From assembly GCA_016199985.1 (NCBI GenBank), contig JACQFQ010000030.1, positions 62,001 through 126,000 on the forward strand: a DNA stretch of 64,000 nucleotides, given 5' to 3'. Below, one piece after another: positions 18,283 to 27,618 of the stretch. The notes under the pieces were generated by a model, which made no database searches, was not told the origin of the DNA, and saw nothing but the letters and a program-made list of their open reading frames with translations. Position numbers and translations under genes: made by a program. This DNA comes from Verrucomicrobiota bacterium. Its GTDB lineage: Bacteria; Verrucomicrobiota; Verrucomicrobiia; Limisphaerales; UBA11320. Position 1 is the stretch's first letter. Each line of letters starts with the position of its first letter.

Positions 18283-19080
18283 CTATTGCCGATTCCTTCG
18301 GCAAACCTGGGTGAAGCTCTGAAACAGCGCCAGATGCTCCGGGTATCGCGGCCAGAGTCGTTCCGGATGGAATTGGACGCCTAATAGGTAAGGCAAAACA
18401 CCACGATGCCGGGGTGTGAGTTCCAATCCCTCCACGATACCATCTCTACTAACGGCAGTTGGTCGCAAAACTTTAGCCAAACGGTCAACCGCTTGGTGAT
18501 GTGTGCTGTTCACGCCAAGACAACGGGTTCGACAGACGGCCTCAAGCAACGAGCCTGGAAGCAGATCCGTCTCATGGACTTTGCTGCTCTTCGCGTCGTT
18601 CCTCCGATGGGGAATGGCTTTTGGCACTTGCGTTGGAATATCGACAATTAGTGTGCCCCCTAAAGCCACATTCAGGATTTGCATGCCTCGACAGATCGCG
18701 AACAACGGCTTGCGCTGGCGCATGACCTCATTAATGAGCATGAGCTCGAAGGCGTCCCGCTCTGGCCCGTCCATCTCAACGGTTTTGCTGAGCTCGGGAG
18801 AGATGGATGGGGCGTACAACCGGGGGTCGATGTCGTCGCCTCCGGTCAGCAGAACACCGTCAACGGACGCGACCGCGCCGCGGACGTAGGAGGCTTCCGG
18901 CAGGCAGCTCGCGATCAGGGGAATGGCGCCCGCGGCGACGAGGGCGCCGGCGTAGGCCTCCGAGAGCGAGCTGCGGAGCAGCGCTCCGGGCGCCGCATGC
19001 CGCTCGGTTTGCGGCGCGACGAGCACGCGCGGCGCGCGTTCAGGAGGCTCAGTCGAGCTCTGCTTCGGGGAACCTTTCAC
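18283..19080 (-). CDS. Class I glutamine amidotransferase-like, peptidase C26 (PuuD-like)
   Basis: Predicted gamma-glutamyl hydrolase of 265 residues. Hallmarks: LTGGDDIDPRLY, the nucleophile Cys in AICRGMQILNVALGG, and the His-Glu pair in GVQFHPERLW. Its closest characterised relatives hydrolyse gamma-glutamyl-gamma-aminobutyrate in putrescine breakdown (PuuD). Relatives of PuuA and PuuC lie at 36.9-39.8 kb, but not adjacent. It sits in a tight leftward set: its start overlaps the preceding small gene by 32 bp and its stop is 5 bp from the sigma-54 regulator. Confidence 0.9.
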   Translation of the reverse strand: MKGSPKQSSTEPPERAPRVLVAPQTERHAAPGALLRSSLSEAYAGALVAAGAIPLIASCLPEASYVRGAVASVDGVLLTGGDDIDPRLYAPSISPELSKTVEMDGPERDAFELMLINEVMRQRKPLFAICRGMQILNVALGGTLIVDIPTQVPKAIPHRRNDAKSSKVHETDLLPGSLLEAVCRTRCLGVNSTHHQAVDRLAKVLRPTAVSRDGIVEGLELTPRHRGVLPYLLGVQFHPERLWPRYPEHLALFQSFTQVCRRNRQ

Positions 19081-19324
19081 GGATCATTTTTTTGACGTGG
19101 TCCACTTCCTCCGGACGCTGCAGCCGGCGCTGCGCCCGGCGCGTGACGCCGTCCAGCAGCTCGAGCCAGTCCTCGAGGGGCGGCTCGAGATGGGGCTGCC
19201 ACATGTCAAAGCGGCGCTGGCGGATGAAAAAGTCCCAGCGGTTGCCGACATGATGCGCGTAGACCTGGATCTTCTCGCCCGACTCGTCACGGCGGGCCCA
19301 ACTGATTTCAGCGCGAGCTCCCAT
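19049..19324 (-). CDS. Conserved small hypothetical protein
   Basis: A 91-residue protein, MGARAEISWARRDES..., without Cys and rich in charged and Trp residues (HHVGNRWDFFIRQRRFDMWQ), ending EEVDHVKKMIRERFPEAELD. No family recognised. It begins 6 bp after the ispF stop and overlaps the C26 gene by 32 bp, so it is very likely translated as part of the operon. Confidence 0.75.
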   Translation of the reverse strand: MGARAEISWARRDESGEKIQVYAHHVGNRWDFFIRQRRFDMWQPHLEPPLEDWLELLDGVTRRAQRRLQRPEEVDHVKKMIRERFPEAELD

Positions 19325-19330
19325 GGGCGA

Positions 19331-19813
19331 TCAGGCTTCGGGAAGCTCCACGCTGGCGACCGCCATAGCCGCGATGCCTTCTTCGCGTCCGATGAAGCCG
19401 AGGGTTTCGTTCGTGGTGGCCTTGACCCCCACGCGCTTCGGGGGAATGCCAAGGGCGGTCGCGATGCGCTGCTTCATTTGCGGGATGTGCGGCGCGATCT
19501 TGGGCTGCTGCGCCAGAAGCGTGGCGTCGATATTGATGATCCGTCCGCCGCGGCGCGCGACCTGGGCCGCGGCCTCGCTCAGGAACACATGGCTTGCGGC
19601 GCCCTTCCAGCGAGGGTCGGTGTTGGGGAAGAAGTGTCCGATGTCGGATTCGCCGATGGCGCCGAGGACGGCGTCGGTGATCGCGTGCAGCAGCGCGTCC
19701 GCGTCGGAGTGTCCCTCAAGACCGCGCGTGTGGGGGATCTCCACGCCGCCGAGGACCAGCCTCCGGCCCTCGACGAGCTCATGAACATCGTACCCGATTC
19801 CTACGCATTGCAT
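19331..19813 (-). CDS. ispF: 2-C-methyl-D-erythritol 2,4-cyclodiphosphate synthase
   Basis: Cytoplasmic enzyme of the MEP isoprenoid pathway; 160 residues, the family's usual length. Zn ligands are in GYDVHEL (Asp, His) and a later His near EGHSDAD. The [19 protein letters not shown] and [13 protein letters not shown] loops and the C-terminal [19 protein letters not shown] signature are all intact. First gene of a leftward set with a small unknown gene, a C26 hydrolase and a sigma-54 regulator. Confidence 0.97.
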   Translation of the reverse strand: MQCVGIGYDVHELVEGRRLVLGGVEIPHTRGLEGHSDADALLHAITDAVLGAIGESDIGHFFPNTDPRWKGAASHVFLSEAAAQVARRGGRIINIDATLLAQQPKIAPHIPQMKQRIATALGIPPKRVGVKATTNETLGFIGREEGIAAMAVASVELPEA

Positions 19814-19868
19814 AGGCGCAGTATAGGATCCACGCCGGCGACACCAAGGAATTTAGTCGGGAGGCGGC

Positions 19869-21206
<1,338 letters not shown>

Positions 21207-21212
21207 AGAGCT

Positions 21213-21839
21213 TCAGGAGTTCTTCAACAGGACGTGAGAGAGCACATCGCCCGCATCGCGGCATCGATCCACCACCTTCTCGTTGAGCGCGAAAAGGTCA
21301 TGGAGCATCACCGCCTTGAGAGCCGGAAAACCAGGTCGATAGAGCGCCTGCATCATGTCGAGCACGAGATCGTCCGCATGGGATTCGATCAGCTGCAGCT
21401 CGTTCTGCAATGCCTTGATGCCGCCCAGATCGCGCCCTTCCTTCAGCGCCAGAATCATCCTGTGAACCAGCTGGACAGCCTGCTCCACCAGGATGAGCTG
21501 ACGTGAAAAATCCACGTCCTTCAGCTGCTCCTCCACAATCAGGTAGCGCTCGGCGAATTTCTCCACGGTTTTCGGGATCTTGTACAGGGCGTCGGCGAGC
21601 GCCTCGATGTCCTCGCGCTCCATCGGCGTGACGAACGTGGTCACCAGCATCTCCTGCAGACGCGTCGTGATCTCCTTGTCTTTGCGCCGCACGGCGGCGA
21701 ACGTCTCGAGGCTCCGCATAGCCCCCGGTCTGAACAGCGCGCGCAACTCGGCCACGGCCCTGGATCCCTCCAGCGCGCTCGCCTCCAGCAGGGAGAAGAA
21801 CTCGTCCTCGCGGCCCAGTAGTCTTTGAAAGCTGATCAT
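21213..21839 (-). CDS. DUF47 family Pit accessory/regulator (paralog 2)
   Basis: A 208-residue all-helical PhoU-like protein (MISFQRLLGREDEFFSLLEA...). DUF47 proteins are found next to Pit genes and are thought to control or assist phosphate transport. The core EREDIEALADALYKIPKTVEKFAERY and the end VVDRCRDAGDVLSHVLLKN match the upstream paralog closely. It ends 6 bp before pit. Confidence 0.95.
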   Translation of the reverse strand: MISFQRLLGREDEFFSLLEASALEGSRAVAELRALFRPGAMRSLETFAAVRRKDKEITTRLQEMLVTTFVTPMEREDIEALADALYKIPKTVEKFAERYLIVEEQLKDVDFSRQLILVEQAVQLVHRMILALKEGRDLGGIKALQNELQLIESHADDLVLDMMQALYRPGFPALKAVMLHDLFALNEKVVDRCRDAGDVLSHVLLKNS

Positions 21840-21878
21840 ACGAATCGCAATGGAAAACAGCGCGTTCGGCCGCCCGGG

Positions 21879-22514
21879 TCAGGCGTTCTTCAGAACAATG
21901 TGGGTCACGACGTTCCCGGCGTCGCGGCATCGGTCGATGACCTTCTCCAGCAGCTCGAAAATGTCCTTCAGGGCGATGACCTTTGTGGCTTCGTGCCGAC
22001 CGCTGTAAAGGTCCTTCAGGATCTCCAGGATCAGCTTGTCGGCGTCGCCCTCGACCTGCTGCAGCTCGCTGTTGAGCCGCTTGGCCTCCTCCAGCTGGCC
22101 CGAGCCCAACCCGCGCAACAGCTTCACCAAGTGGACCACGCGCTGCGTCGCGGCGTCCATCAGTTCCGTGTGGCGCGAGAAATCGGTGCCTCGGATGATC
22201 GTGGCGCTGATGATGAAACGCTCCGCGATCTTCTCCACCGTCTTCGGAATCTTGTACAGCGCCGCGCTCAGCACCTCGATGTCCTCGCGCTCCAACTGCG
22301 ACACGAAGGTGTTCACGAGCGCCTCGTTGATCTGCGCCGTGATGCGCTTGTCCGCTTCCTTCAACTCGTGGAAGCCATCCAACGTGGGCGTCACGTTCGT
22401 GTTCTTCAGAGTCTGGTTCAGTTTCTGGACGCTTTGGCGCGCTTCCTCGGCGCTGGCCTCCAGCAGCTCAAAGAAACGGTCGTCCTTACCCAAGAGTTTC
22501 TGCAGGGAAAACAT
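21879..22514 (-). CDS. DUF47 family Pit accessory/regulator (paralog 1)
   Basis: A 211-residue helical protein (MFSLQKLLGKDDRFFELLEA...) clearly related to the next gene: shared LEREDIE..LYKIPKTVEK.AER and VIDRCRDAGNVV.H..LKN blocks. The pair looks like a tandem duplication. It is the first gene of the leftward DUF47-DUF47-pit operon. The GTnAC box array begins 10 bp upstream of its start codon, so its promoter must lie within or next to that array. Confidence 0.95.
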   Translation of the reverse strand: MFSLQKLLGKDDRFFELLEASAEEARQSVQKLNQTLKNTNVTPTLDGFHELKEADKRITAQINEALVNTFVSQLEREDIEVLSAALYKIPKTVEKIAERFIISATIIRGTDFSRHTELMDAATQRVVHLVKLLRGLGSGQLEEAKRLNSELQQVEGDADKLILEILKDLYSGRHEATKVIALKDIFELLEKVIDRCRDAGNVVTHIVLKNA

Positions 22515-22523
22515 AGCGACCCG

Positions 22524-22600
22524 ATGTCAGCCATCCGTCACCTGTTTGTCACGAATCATATTGTAACTCTAGTGTCACGTATATGTTACGGAATGGTGAC
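22524..22600. promoter_or_regulatory. PHO-box-like GTnAC array (proximal to DUF47-pit)
   Basis: Six GTnAC cores begin at 22537, 22548, 22563, 22574, 22585 and 22596, preceded by a degenerate ATGTCAG unit at 22524 in the same phase. Successive spacings are 11, 15, 11, 11 and 11 bp, i.e. about one helical turn. Seven-base units with four-base spacers (for example GTGTCAC-gtat-ATGTTAC) match the geometry of PhoB direct-repeat boxes, whose unit is CTGTCA(T/C). The core is palindromic, so the array can serve either strand. PhoB binding is inference. Confidence 0.65.
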
Positions 22601-22753
22601 ATTCACGACATTGTCTAGGTGTTTCTCCTCATTTGACGCGAGGCGCCCCTCGTTGATGTCACTCATTAAAGGGACATCTCATTTCATAATCGGGACATCG
22701 TAGGGCTGACCAAGGAATCATCGGCCGCGCTCAGCGCTCCGACTTCGCAGGCG

Positions 22754-22793
22754 TTGTTACGTGAACGTCACTCCTGCGCCATGGCTGCGTAAC
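22754..22793. promoter_or_regulatory. PHO-box-like GTnAC boxes (proximal to phoU-pst)
   Basis: TTGTTAC (22754-22760), ACGTCAC (22765-22771) and GCGTAAC (22787-22793) fall on an 11-bp grid with one unrecognisable unit at 22776. They lie 41-80 bp before the PhoU-fusion start. Between the two arrays, ATGTCAC at 22656 and two GGGACATC repeats (about 22671 and 22692) may be further sites. Confidence 0.5.
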
Positions 22794-22833
22794 AGCCGTC
22801 CGCTAATTGTGTTCCAGAATCAACTGAAGCGAT

Positions 22834-23931
22834 ATGGGAACGCATTACGAGCAGTCGATGCAGCGGGACGTTGACCGGATCCAGGGCAAGGTTTCCGAGA
22901 TGGCCGCGCTGGCGGAAGGGGCGTTGGAGGCGTGTCTGAAGGGGCTGCTGGATCGCAATCGCCAGATCGCGTACTCGATCATTCTGCGCGATCGGCGGAT
23001 CGACGAGCTGGAGAAGGAAATTGATCGGCTGTGCCTCGAGTTCATCGTCCGGCAGCAGCCGGTGGCCCGGCCGTTGCGCTTCGCCTATGTCACCATCAAG
23101 ATCAATCAAGAGATTGAGCGCATTGGCGACTACGCCGAGAGCATCGCGCGCCAGATTCTGAAGGTTTCCACCCTGCCGGCCCCCATTCCCCTTCAGCGAT
23201 ACCGCCAGATCGCGGCGCTCTCGATCCCGATGTTTCGCAACGCGGTCCGGGCCTACCTGCAAGGGGACGAGGCGTTGGCGCGATCCACGATGGCGACGGA
23301 GGAGGAAGTGGACGACTTGAAGAGCGCGATCAACGCGGAGCTCGTGCAACTGCGCCAGGAGGACAAGATTCCGCTGAAGGCTTTGACGCCCCTCATGACG
23401 ATCGCCCGCCGATTCGAGCGCGTTTCCGATCAAGCCAAGAACATCTGCGAGGAAACCCTCTACATGGTCACGGGGGAGTATCAGAAGCATTTGGGCGGGG
23501 ATGTCTGGCGGATGGTGTTCATCGACGCCCACAACTCCTGCGCCAGCCAGATGGCCGAGGCGATCGGCCACTCCCTGGGAAAGCCCCAGTTTGTTTTCTC
23601 CAGCGCCGGGGCCGAGCCGGGGCCGATCGATCCGGAACTCGTCGTCTTTCTCAAGGGCAAGGGGCTCGACATTTCGAACGCGGTCCCCAAGACGCCCGAG
23701 CAGGTGCCGAACTGGGAGTTCAGCCAGATCCGCGTTGCCCTGGATCCCGCCGCCAAGAGGTTCTTTCCGTCCGGGAACCGAACGGTGTGCCTGGATTGGG
23801 CCCTCCCCGACGCCGCGCGGGTTTCGGGCTCGCCTGAGCAAAGGGCGGCCGCCTACGAGGCTGCCTATCAATTCCTGCTCGAACACATCACAGCGCTGGT
23901 GAACGCGGTTCTGAGCGACAAGATTCCCTGA
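22834..23931 (+). CDS. phoU: PhoU phosphate-signalling protein fused to inactive LMW phosphatase-like domain
   Basis: A 365-residue protein. Residues ~1-215 are PhoU: two three-helix bundles with the metal-binding-type motifs EIERIGDYAESIA and RRFERVSDQAKNICEE. Residues ~225-360 resemble low-molecular-weight phosphatase/arsenate reductase (VFIDAHNSCASQMAEA; compare the usual VLFxCxxNSCRSQMAEA). The catalytic Cys is replaced by Asp231 and the phosphate-binding Arg by Ala237, while N-S-C and SQMAEA are kept, so catalysis should be lost and an anion-binding or docking role is possible. It is first gene of the phoU-pstSCAB1B2 operon, downstream of GTnAC boxes, and should convey Pst status to a PhoR-type kinase encoded elsewhere. 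Confidence 0.92.
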   Translation: MGTHYEQSMQRDVDRIQGKVSEMAALAEGALEACLKGLLDRNRQIAYSIILRDRRIDELEKEIDRLCLEFIVRQQPVARPLRFAYVTIKINQEIERIGDYAESIARQILKVSTLPAPIPLQRYRQIAALSIPMFRNAVRAYLQGDEALARSTMATEEEVDDLKSAINAELVQLRQEDKIPLKALTPLMTIARRFERVSDQAKNICEETLYMVTGEYQKHLGGDVWRMVFIDAHNSCASQMAEAIGHSLGKPQFVFSSAGAEPGPIDPELVVFLKGKGLDISNAVPKTPEQVPNWEFSQIRVALDPAAKRFFPSGNRTVCLDWALPDAARVSGSPEQRAAAYEAAYQFLLEHITALVNAVLSDKIP

Positions 23932-23963
23932 CCTTCCACCTCAACAACCAAACCAAGCAAACC

Positions 23964-24908
23964 ATGATCCCAAGACTCAATCCCAAGACGCTTCTGGCGC
24001 CCACCGTGGCCTGCCTCGCCGCCGCCCTCATGGGCGTTGGATGCGGCGGGGACTCGCCCCCTCCCGCTCCGGCCAAGGGCGAGGCCGCCGCGCCCGCCGC
24101 GCCCGTGAAGAAGAAGACCATCGCCAACATTGGCTCCGACACGATGGTGAATCTCGCCGCCGCTTGGGCGGAGGCTTACGGCCAAGTGGACAAATCGGTC
24201 TCTGTCGAAGTCAACGGCGGCGGCTCCGGCACGGGGATGGCGGCCTTGATCAACGGCACCTGCGATCTTGCGAACAGCAGCCGCAAAATCGAGGAGAAGG
24301 AAGTCGCCGAGCTGAAGACCAAGATGAACAAGGAAGCCAAGGAGTTCATGGTCGGCTACGACGCGCTCTCGATCTTCGTCCACAAGGACAGTCCGCTGAC
24401 CGAAATCTCCATGGATCAGCTGGGCGAGATCTACAGGGATGGCGGCAAGATCACCAAGTGGTCGGACCTGGGCGTCACGGTGCCTGGCGCCAAGGGCGAT
24501 GAGATCATTCGCGTGAGCCGTCAGAACAACTCCGGAACCTACCACTACTTCAAGGAAGCGGTCGTCGGCAAGAAGAGCGAGTTCAAGCTCGGATCCCTCG
24601 ATATGAACGGCTCCAAGGATGTCGTCGACCTCATTTCCAAGACCCCCAACGCGATTGGCTACTCGGGGATGGGCTATGCCACCGCGGAGGTCAAGCAGCT
24701 GAAGGTCTCGAAGAAGAAGGGCGAGCCGGGCATCGCTCCGAGTATTGCCACCACCCTCGACAAGACTTATCCCATCGCGCGTCCGATGTTCGTCTACACC
24801 GCGGGCGAGCCGCCCGAACATGTGAAGAAATACATCGACTGGATCCTTTCGGACGCGGGACAGAAGATCATCGAAACCACGGGCTACGTTCCTTTGCCCA
24901 AGAAGTAA
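23964..24908 (+). CDS. pstS: Phosphate ABC transporter substrate-binding lipoprotein
   Basis: High-affinity periplasmic phosphate receptor, 314 residues. A lipoprotein signal peptide ends at ALMGVGCGG, followed by a Pro/Ala linker. The phosphate-binding motifs IGSDTMVNLAAAWAEAY and VNGGGSGTGMAALING are intact, as are SRKIEEKE and RVSRQNNSGTYHYFKEAV. It follows the PhoU fusion by 32 bp and precedes pstC by 42 bp. Confidence 0.96.
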   Translation: MIPRLNPKTLLAPTVACLAAALMGVGCGGDSPPPAPAKGEAAAPAAPVKKKTIANIGSDTMVNLAAAWAEAYGQVDKSVSVEVNGGGSGTGMAALINGTCDLANSSRKIEEKEVAELKTKMNKEAKEFMVGYDALSIFVHKDSPLTEISMDQLGEIYRDGGKITKWSDLGVTVPGAKGDEIIRVSRQNNSGTYHYFKEAVVGKKSEFKLGSLDMNGSKDVVDLISKTPNAIGYSGMGYATAEVKQLKVSKKKGEPGIAPSIATTLDKTYPIARPMFVYTAGEPPEHVKKYIDWILSDAGQKIIETTGYVPLPKK

Positions 24909-24950
24909 GGGTCCTGCCCCGGCTGGGCGGCCCGACCCTGGAAACAACGA

Positions 24951-25844
24951 ATGACCTCGAAGCGTGGAACGCTGGACCTGCTGTCGGAACGAGCCATCGA
25001 GGCTCTCATCCGATTGTGCGGCATCAGCGCGATCCTCTTTGTCTTCGGGATCTTCTTCTTCGTGTTTCGGGAAGGCGCGCCCTTCCTCCGGCATTTGGAT
25101 TTGGGGGAGTTCCTGTTCAGCAAGTCCTGGATCCCCACCTCCCAAACCGTTCCGAAGTACGGGGTGGGGGCCCTGATCGTCGGCAGCCTGAGCGTCACCG
25201 CGGTCGCGATGGCGATCGCGGTGCCCTTCGGGCTTGGCGCGGCGGTCTTCATCTCCGAGTTCTGCGGCAGGAAGACCAAGGAGACGCTCAAGATCGTGAT
25301 CGAGCTGCTCGCCGCGATTCCCAGCGTGGTCTGGGGTTTCGTGGGCCTCAGCGTGATGAGCCCGCTCCTGATCAACACATTCCACACCCCGATCGGCGTG
25401 AACATGCTGAACGGCGCGCTGCTCCTCGCGCTGATGAGCGTGCCGATCATGGTAAGCATTGGCGAAGACGCGTTGAAGGCCGTGCCCGACAGCTTCAGGG
25501 AGGCCGCGATCGCGCTGGGCGCGACGCGATGGCAGATGGTCTATCGGGTGCTGCTGCCCGCGTCCAAGAACGGGCTTCTGGCGGCGGTGCTCCTGGGCGT
25601 CGGCCGCGCGATCGGCGAGACCATGGCGGTGCTGATGGCGACGGGCCATTCGGTTCGAATCCCCACCAGCATCTTCGATCCCGTCCGCACGCTCACCGCC
25701 ACCATCGCCGCCGAGCTCGGGGAGACCTCTAAGGGCTCGGACCACTACCAGGTGCTGTTTCTGATCGGAGTCCTGCTGTTCACCATCACCTTCATCGTCA
25801 ACCTGACCGCGGACCTGGTGGTCAAGGGCATCCGAAAGCAATAG
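24951..25844 (+). CDS. pstC: Phosphate ABC transporter permease PstC
   Basis: Inner-membrane permease, 297 residues, with six hydrophobic segments. The ATPase-contact EAA loop reads REAAIALGATRWQMVYRVLLP. Further family motifs are AAIPSVVWGFVGL and GRAIGETMAVLMATG. It starts 42 bp after pstS and ends 4 bp before pstA. Confidence 0.96.
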   Translation: MTSKRGTLDLLSERAIEALIRLCGISAILFVFGIFFFVFREGAPFLRHLDLGEFLFSKSWIPTSQTVPKYGVGALIVGSLSVTAVAMAIAVPFGLGAAVFISEFCGRKTKETLKIVIELLAAIPSVVWGFVGLSVMSPLLINTFHTPIGVNMLNGALLLALMSVPIMVSIGEDALKAVPDSFREAAIALGATRWQMVYRVLLPASKNGLLAAVLLGVGRAIGETMAVLMATGHSVRIPTSIFDPVRTLTATIAAELGETSKGSDHYQVLFLIGVLLFTITFIVNLTADLVVKGIRKQ

Positions 25845-25848
25845 CGCC

Positions 25849-26778
25849 ATGACTTCACGAGCCTCGCATCTTGCGGTCGCGACCTTCGCCGGGACGCCCT
25901 TCGTCCGACGGAAGGAGCGAAACGAAATGGTCGCGAAGTGCTTTTTCGGGATGATGGCGGCCGCGATGATTGTGCCGCTCATCCTCATCGTGGGCTACAT
26001 CGTCGTCCAGGGATGGCCCCTTCTTTCCTGGGAGTTTCTCACCACCAATCCGCGCGGCGGCGGCGTGCGCGGCGGTGTCTGGTCGGCTCTGATCGGCACC
26101 CTCTACCTCGTGGGCTTCTCGCTGCTCATCTCGGCGCCCATCGGAGTGCTCGCCGCGGTGTACTTGAACGAGTACGCGCGCGACAACTGGTTCACGCGCG
26201 TCGTGAATCTGGCCGTCGTGAACCTCGCGGGCGTTCCGAGCATTGTCCACGGGCTCTTCGGCCTCGGGGCCTTTGTTTACTTCGCGAACCTCAACGAGGG
26301 GAAGAAGTCGATCATCGCGGCCGCGCTCACCCTGGCCGTGATGACGCTGCCAGTGATCATCGCCTCGACCAAGGAGGCGCTGTCCAGCGTGCCTGTTTCC
26401 TTTCGCGAGGCCTGCTGGAACGTCGGCGCGACCCGCTGGCAGACCATCTGGCGGATCGTGCTGCCCAACTCCATCAGCGGCATCCTGACCGGAGTGATCC
26501 TCCAGGTCTCCCGAACCGCGGGCGAGACGGCCCCCGTGATGCTCACGGGAGTCACGACCTGGAAGATGATCGAAAGCACGGGCTGGCTGCTGTATCACCC
26601 GGTGAAGGACCAGTGCATGGCGTTGTCCATGCATCTCTACTACATCGCGACGCAGGCGAGCGGCGCTCCCAAGGCGCTTCCCTTCGCGATCGCGACCGTG
26701 CTGGTCGGCGCGGTCGTGCTCGTCAACGCCACCGCGATCATTTTCCGCATCTACCTCCGATCCCGAAAGAAATGGTAG
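25849..26778 (+). CDS. pstA: Phosphate ABC transporter permease PstA
   Basis: Second permease subunit, 309 residues, with six hydrophobic segments and an EAA loop REACWNVGATRWQTIWRIVLP. NLAGVPSIVHGLFGLGAF and SRTAGETAPVMLTG are PstA-type. The two different permeases each contact one ATPase; here there are also two different PstB proteins, so a fixed one-to-one pairing is possible. Confidence 0.96.
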   Translation: MTSRASHLAVATFAGTPFVRRKERNEMVAKCFFGMMAAAMIVPLILIVGYIVVQGWPLLSWEFLTTNPRGGGVRGGVWSALIGTLYLVGFSLLISAPIGVLAAVYLNEYARDNWFTRVVNLAVVNLAGVPSIVHGLFGLGAFVYFANLNEGKKSIIAAALTLAVMTLPVIIASTKEALSSVPVSFREACWNVGATRWQTIWRIVLPNSISGILTGVILQVSRTAGETAPVMLTGVTTWKMIESTGWLLYHPVKDQCMALSMHLYYIATQASGAPKALPFAIATVLVGAVVLVNATAIIFRIYLRSRKKW

Positions 26779-26783
26779 CGACC

Positions 26784-27590
26784 ATGCCCAACCCGAATGT
26801 TTCCACTTTCTCCGCGTCCGTCGGAGCCCCGCCCGTGTCGCCCAAGGTCGAGGTCCGGGACCTTCGACTGGCCTACGGGGCCAAGGAGGTGCTCCACGGC
26901 ATCTCGTTCCACATCGATCCGAACGAGATCCTGGGCGTGATCGGACCGGCCCAGTCCGGCAAGACCTCCCTGCTGCGCTGCGTCAATCGCACCATCGACT
27001 TCACGGCGAGCGCCAGGACCTCGGGGGTTGTGAAGGTCGACGGAGAGGATGTTCGAACGTTGCGCGATGTGTACGGGCTTCGGCGCAAGATCGGGATGGT
27101 GGCCCCGCTCCCCGTGGGCCTGCCGCTGAGCATCTACGACAACGTCGCGTTCGCGCCGCGCGCCGCTGGGCTGCGCGACAAGGGGCGGCTTAACGACCTG
27201 GTTGAACGCTGCCTGACCCAGGCCGCGCTCTGGGACGAGGTGAAGGATAGGCTCGATTCCCTCGGCACCAAGCTTTCCGGCGGACAGCAGCAGCGCCTCA
27301 CCATCGCGAGGGCGCTCTCCCATGAGCCCGAGATTCTGTGCCTCGACGAGTTCAGCATCGCCATCGATCCCGTCACCACCATGAGGATCGAGGATGTTCT
27401 CAAGGAGCTGCGCCGAAACATGACCATCATTCTCGTGACCAATTTGGTGCAGCAGGCGCGACGGCTCGCCAACCGGACCATGTTCCTCTGGAACGGCGAG
27501 ATCATCGAGATCGATCGGACGGAGGCGATGTTCAGCGACAGCCCCAAAGACAAACGCACCTACGACTATGTCAACGGCATCTTTGGCTAA
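26784..27590 (+). CDS. pstB: Phosphate ABC transporter ATPase, degenerate-site subunit (PstB1)
   Basis: PstB-like ATPase of 268 residues. Walker A GPAQSGKTS (about 54-62) and signature LSGGQQQRLTIARAL (about 164) are normal. The Q-loop reads GMVAPLPVG (Gln replaced by Pro), Walker B is followed by Phe (LCLDEFSIAID, normally DEPxSALD), and the H-loop reads ILVTNLVQQARR, where His has become Asn. Its own Walker/H-loop half-site should hydrolyse poorly, but its signature can complete the partner's site. The ATG at 26784 is used; another in-frame ATG at 26772 overlaps the pstA stop. It is followed by pstB2, which shows the opposite losses. Confidence 0.93.
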   Translation: MPNPNVSTFSASVGAPPVSPKVEVRDLRLAYGAKEVLHGISFHIDPNEILGVIGPAQSGKTSLLRCVNRTIDFTASARTSGVVKVDGEDVRTLRDVYGLRRKIGMVAPLPVGLPLSIYDNVAFAPRAAGLRDKGRLNDLVERCLTQAALWDEVKDRLDSLGTKLSGGQQQRLTIARALSHEPEILCLDEFSIAIDPVTTMRIEDVLKELRRNMTIILVTNLVQQARRLANRTMFLWNGEIIEIDRTEAMFSDSPKDKRTYDYVNGIFG

Positions 27591-27601
27591 GCCCCAGCCG
27601 C

Positions 27602-27609
27602 AGGAGGGG
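27602..27609 (+). promoter_or_regulatory. Strong ribosome binding site of pstB2
   Basis: AGGAGGGG ends 9 bp before the ATG at 27619. It decides the start of pstB2 over an in-frame ATG at 27568 inside pstB1. Such a clear Shine-Dalgarno is unusual in this window and may help keep the two PstB subunits in balance. Confidence 0.7.
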
Positions 27610-27618
27610 TCCCCGACG

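Noticed and set aside
18600-18640. TTGGCACTTGCGTTGGAA, close to a sigma-54 promoter (TGGCAC-N5-TTGCA)
   Set aside because: It lies inside the C26 coding sequence with one mismatch at the GC element and no gene start suitably placed downstream.
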